This document shows positions 6,713-7,549 of a DNA stretch of 7,549 nucleotides, one piece after another; the stretch's first letter is position 1, and the number at the start of each line of letters is the position of its first letter. Source of the DNA: Selenomonadaceae bacterium (GTDB lineage: Bacteria > Bacillota > Negativicutes > Selenomonadales > Selenomonadaceae); NCBI GenBank assembly GCA_017390245.1, contig JAFPCE010000084.1:1-7549 (forward strand). The letters are read 5' to 3'. The notes under the pieces are model-generated. The model was not told where the DNA came from, made no database searches, and saw only the letters and a program-made list of their open reading frames with translations. A program made the position numbers and the translations under genes.

Positions 6713-6757
6713 AAATCAAAACAAAATGCAAACAGGAAAAAAAGTTCGTAAAAAATA

Positions 6758-6779
6758 TGTTCTAGGTATTGCAAGAACA
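6758..6779. promoter_or_regulatory. TGTTCT-N10-AGAACA dyad, candidate operator
   Basis: TGTTCT (6758-6763) and AGAACA (6774-6779) are perfect inverted copies separated by 10 bases. The dyad covers most of the -35 box (6769-6774) of the LysM gene promoter. The overlapping GAACAAGCTTTC (6775-6786) differs by one base from the Gram-positive LexA core GAAC-N4-GTTC and lies inside the promoter spacer. Another GTTC lies at 6744-6747. A repressor site is likely by position, and which protein binds is unknown. Confidence 0.4.
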
Positions 6780-6797
6780 AGCTTTCTGTGCTATATT
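6769..6797 (+). promoter_or_regulatory. Promoter of the LysM-protein gene
   Basis: TTGCAA (6769-6774) and TATATT (6792-6797) have the ideal 17-base spacing, with 4/6 and 5/6 matches. Transcription would start near 6804 and give an unusually long leader of about 135 bases before the coding start. Confidence 0.6.
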
Positions 6798-6803
6798 ATA
6801 TCA
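6795..6803 (-). promoter_or_regulatory. Extended -10 promoter element facing the small minus-strand gene
   Basis: On the minus strand positions 6803-6795 read TGATATAAT, a perfect extended -10 (TGnTATAAT), which can work without a good -35 box; none is visible upstream. Its -10 shares 6795-6797 with the -10 of the plus-strand promoter. The transcript would have a leader of about 170 bases before the ATG at 6617. Confidence 0.45.
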
Positions 6804-6844
6804 AACAGATATTTTACAAACTATTTTTCGGAAAATACTGTTTG
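6802..6844 (+). repeat. Inverted repeat at the predicted transcript start of the LysM gene
   Basis: CAAACAG (6802-6808) pairs with CTGTTTG (6838-6844), and TATTTT (6810-6815) with AAAATA (6832-6837), leaving one bulged A and a 16-base loop. It starts at the predicted +1, so it could be a 5'-end RNA hairpin or a DNA operator. Confidence 0.5.
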
Positions 6845-6854
6845 GTTTGTATTA

Positions 6855-6872
6855 GCAGAAATTGTTTTCTGC
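6855..6872 (+). repeat. Second leader hairpin of the LysM gene
   Basis: GCAGAAA (6855-6861) and TTTCTGC (6866-6872) form a perfect 7-base stem with a four-base TTGT loop. No T-run follows, so it is not a terminator. It lies about 65 bases before the start codon. Confidence 0.45.
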
Positions 6873-6939
6873 CAGTAATAGTTAATAAAAAGTTAGAAAA
6901 GCAGATAGCTTCAAATAGTAGTGAAAGGGATGGATGAAA

Positions 6940-7227
6940 ATGAAGAAATTATTATTAGTATTACTTTTAGGATGGATGATTATTTCTCCATTACATTTGG
7001 ACAACAAGTATCTTCGCAGCGACAGCTTTGATGTGGTTACCATAAAGGCAGGAGATACAGTTGAGTCTGTGGCTTCCAGGTATGCAGTAAGTCCTGAGGA
7101 GAAGCAGGAGCTGGTGGAGGCTATCTGTGAAGTTAATGATGTGAATATTGACAGCAGAATGAATTCTGGCAGAAAATTATCTATTCCTGTTCTAAAAACT
7201 GATAGCAGCATGGTAGCCAGAAAATGA
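6940..7227 (+). CDS. Small membrane-anchored or secreted LysM-domain protein
   Basis: A 95-residue protein that begins MKKLLLVLLLGWMIISPLHL, a positively charged start followed by a hydrophobic segment (about 4-19). There is no clear AxA cleavage site, so it may stay as a membrane anchor. Residues about 31-82 form one LysM module: VVTIKAGDTVESVASRYAVS, then a longer middle (KQELVEAICEVNDV) and SGRKLSIPV. LysM domains bind peptidoglycan, so it should act outside the membrane. Size, single anchor and the KQELVEAICEVN pattern resemble YneA, the SOS-induced division inhibitor, but no catalytic domain or lexA neighbour is visible, so that is a suggestion only. The ribosome site AAAGGGA (6924-6930) is nine bases from the ATG at 6940, but only three from the in-frame ATG at 6934, so 6940 is preferred. 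No clear terminator separates it from thrS. Confidence 0.85.
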   Translation: MKKLLLVLLLGWMIISPLHLDNKYLRSDSFDVVTIKAGDTVESVASRYAVSPEEKQELVEAICEVNDVNIDSRMNSGRKLSIPVLKTDSSMVARK

Positions 7228-7266
7228 AAATAGTAAATTTTGTTCATGAGAGAATTACATTTTTCC
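7228..7266 (+). other. Gap after the LysM gene without a visible terminator
   Basis: Between the LysM stop and the thrS -35 box I find no GC-containing stem followed by a T-run. Some LysM-gene transcription may therefore continue into thrS. Confidence 0.4.
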
Positions 7267-7295
7267 TTGACAGTGACTCAATCACATATTATAGT
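7267..7295 (+). promoter_or_regulatory. Strong promoter of thrS
   Basis: A perfect TTGACA (7267-7272), a 17-base spacer and TATAGT (7290-7295, 5/6) make this the best promoter in the window. The spacer holds GTGACTCAATCAC (7273-7285), with GTGA/TCAC arms, a possible operator. Transcription should begin near 7302, leaving a leader of about 48 bases. Confidence 0.85.
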
Positions 7296-7303
7296 GAAGA
7301 GTA

Positions 7304-7323
7304 ATCATTTTTTATTAAATGAT
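7304..7323 (+). repeat. Short hairpin at the 5' end of the thrS leader
   Basis: ATCATTT (7304-7310) and AAATGAT (7317-7323) form a 7-base stem with a TTTATT loop, starting within a few bases of the predicted transcript start. It may stabilise the mRNA end; it is too small and AT-rich to act as a terminator. Confidence 0.45.
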
Positions 7324-7349
7324 GATTGTAAACATTAAGGGGGATAAAT

Positions 7350-7549
7350 ATGATTGAGTTGACTATGCCGGATGGCTCTATCCGCGAGGCAGAGGCTGGA
7401 ATCAGTGCTCTGGACCTGGTAAAATCTATTAGCAACAGCTTGGCTAAAAAAACTTTAGCAGTAAAGATAAATGATGAGACAAAGGATTTAACAACAGTTT
7501 TAACTGAAAGCTGCAAGATTCAGTTCCTGACCTTTGAGGATGCTGATGG
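7350..7549 (+). CDS. thrS: Threonine--tRNA ligase, N-terminal TGS domain (cut by window end)
   Basis: The first 66 codons and part of the next are present: MIELTMPDGSIREAEAGISA, then LDLVKSISNSLAKKTLAVKI, and a tail IQFLTFEDAD. This is the TGS domain that opens bacterial ThrRS, with the characteristic PDGS start, the DLVKSIS helix, the LAVKIN strand and the E/D-D at its end that leads into the editing domain. The whole enzyme would charge tRNA-Thr in the cytoplasm. AAGGGGG at 7337-7343 is a good ribosome site six bases before the ATG. TGS also occurs in RelA/SpoT and Obg-like GTPases, but not at the extreme N-terminus followed by this spacing. The editing, catalytic and anticodon domains lie beyond the window. 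Confidence 0.88.
   Translation, partial: MIELTMPDGSIREAEAGISALDLVKSISNSLAKKTLAVKINDETKDLTTVLTESCKIQFLTFEDAD

Larger units (their letters stand above)
6618..6933. other. Divergent regulatory gap between the small minus-strand gene and the LysM gene
   Basis: This 316-base AT-rich stretch holds no convincing gene. It contains candidate promoters in both directions whose -10 boxes overlap near 6792-6803, a second minus-strand promoter candidate nearer its gene, a TGTTCT/AGAACA dyad on the plus-strand -35 box, repeated AAATGC hexamers, and two hairpins in the predicted LysM leader. The individual elements are listed separately. Confidence 0.7.

Noticed and set aside
6618..6731. Upstream extension of the minus-strand gene to a TTG at 6731
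   Set aside because: There is no ribosome site, and the added residues look like translated AT-rich leader, whereas ATG 6617 has AAAGGAGT at good spacing.
6882..7247. Minus-strand open frame of 121 codons opposite the LysM gene
   Set aside because: It lies antisense to a gene with signal segment and LysM motif, and shows no ribosome site or family resemblance.
7289..7516. Minus-strand open frame of 75 codons opposite thrS
   Set aside because: It runs across the thrS leader and TGS-coding region on the opposite strand and has no supporting signals.
1..7549. A mobile element, defence system, CRISPR array or tRNA/rRNA gene
   Set aside because: No transposase, integrase, nuclease, regularly spaced repeats or tRNA cloverleaf were recognised on either strand; gene content is housekeeping and regulatory.

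Overview
The window looks like chromosomal core DNA from a low-to-mid GC Gram-positive-type (Firmicutes-lineage) bacterium. The evidence is strong AGGAGG-type ribosome sites, a canonical T-box leader in front of pheS-pheT, zapA directly downstream of pheT, and a carboxyspermidine-type polyamine pathway. This combination would fit a gut or rumen member of the Negativicutes or a related clostridial group, but the lineage is an inference from gene content. I see no phage, transposon, CRISPR or RNA-gene signal.

Layout. Positions 1-1450 hold the end of a saccharopine-dehydrogenase-like carboxy(nor)spermidine synthase and, overlapping it by one base, carboxynorspermidine decarboxylase (nspC). Together these make spermidine or norspermidine from a diamine and aspartate semialdehyde. 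An AT-rich gap (1451-1631) carries a promoter with a palindrome over its -35 box. It leads into a MarR-family regulator (1632-2066), which is closed by a clear terminator. Next come a promoter and a phenylalanine T-box riboswitch (about 2170-2403) that should control pheS (2432-3460), pheT (3479-5917) and probably zapA (5964-6209). That unit ends at a strong terminator.

The right-hand quarter is less ordinary. A small minus-strand gene (6357-6617, 86 residues, function unknown) has its own Shine-Dalgarno site and its own terminator, and faces zapA tail to tail. A 316-base gap (6618-6933) separates it from a divergently transcribed small membrane-anchored LysM protein (6940-7227) whose architecture recalls the SOS division inhibitor YneA. 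The gap holds overlapping divergent promoters, several dyads and two leader hairpins. The window ends in the first 66 codons of thrS, which has a near-consensus promoter and a leader too short to contain a T-box.

The genes join three themes: polyamine synthesis, aminoacyl-tRNA supply (PheST, ThrRS) and cell division or the envelope (ZapA, LysM protein). I found no convincing new multi-gene system. The points most worth a second look are the unnamed minus-strand gene and the crowded regulatory region it shares with the LysM gene.
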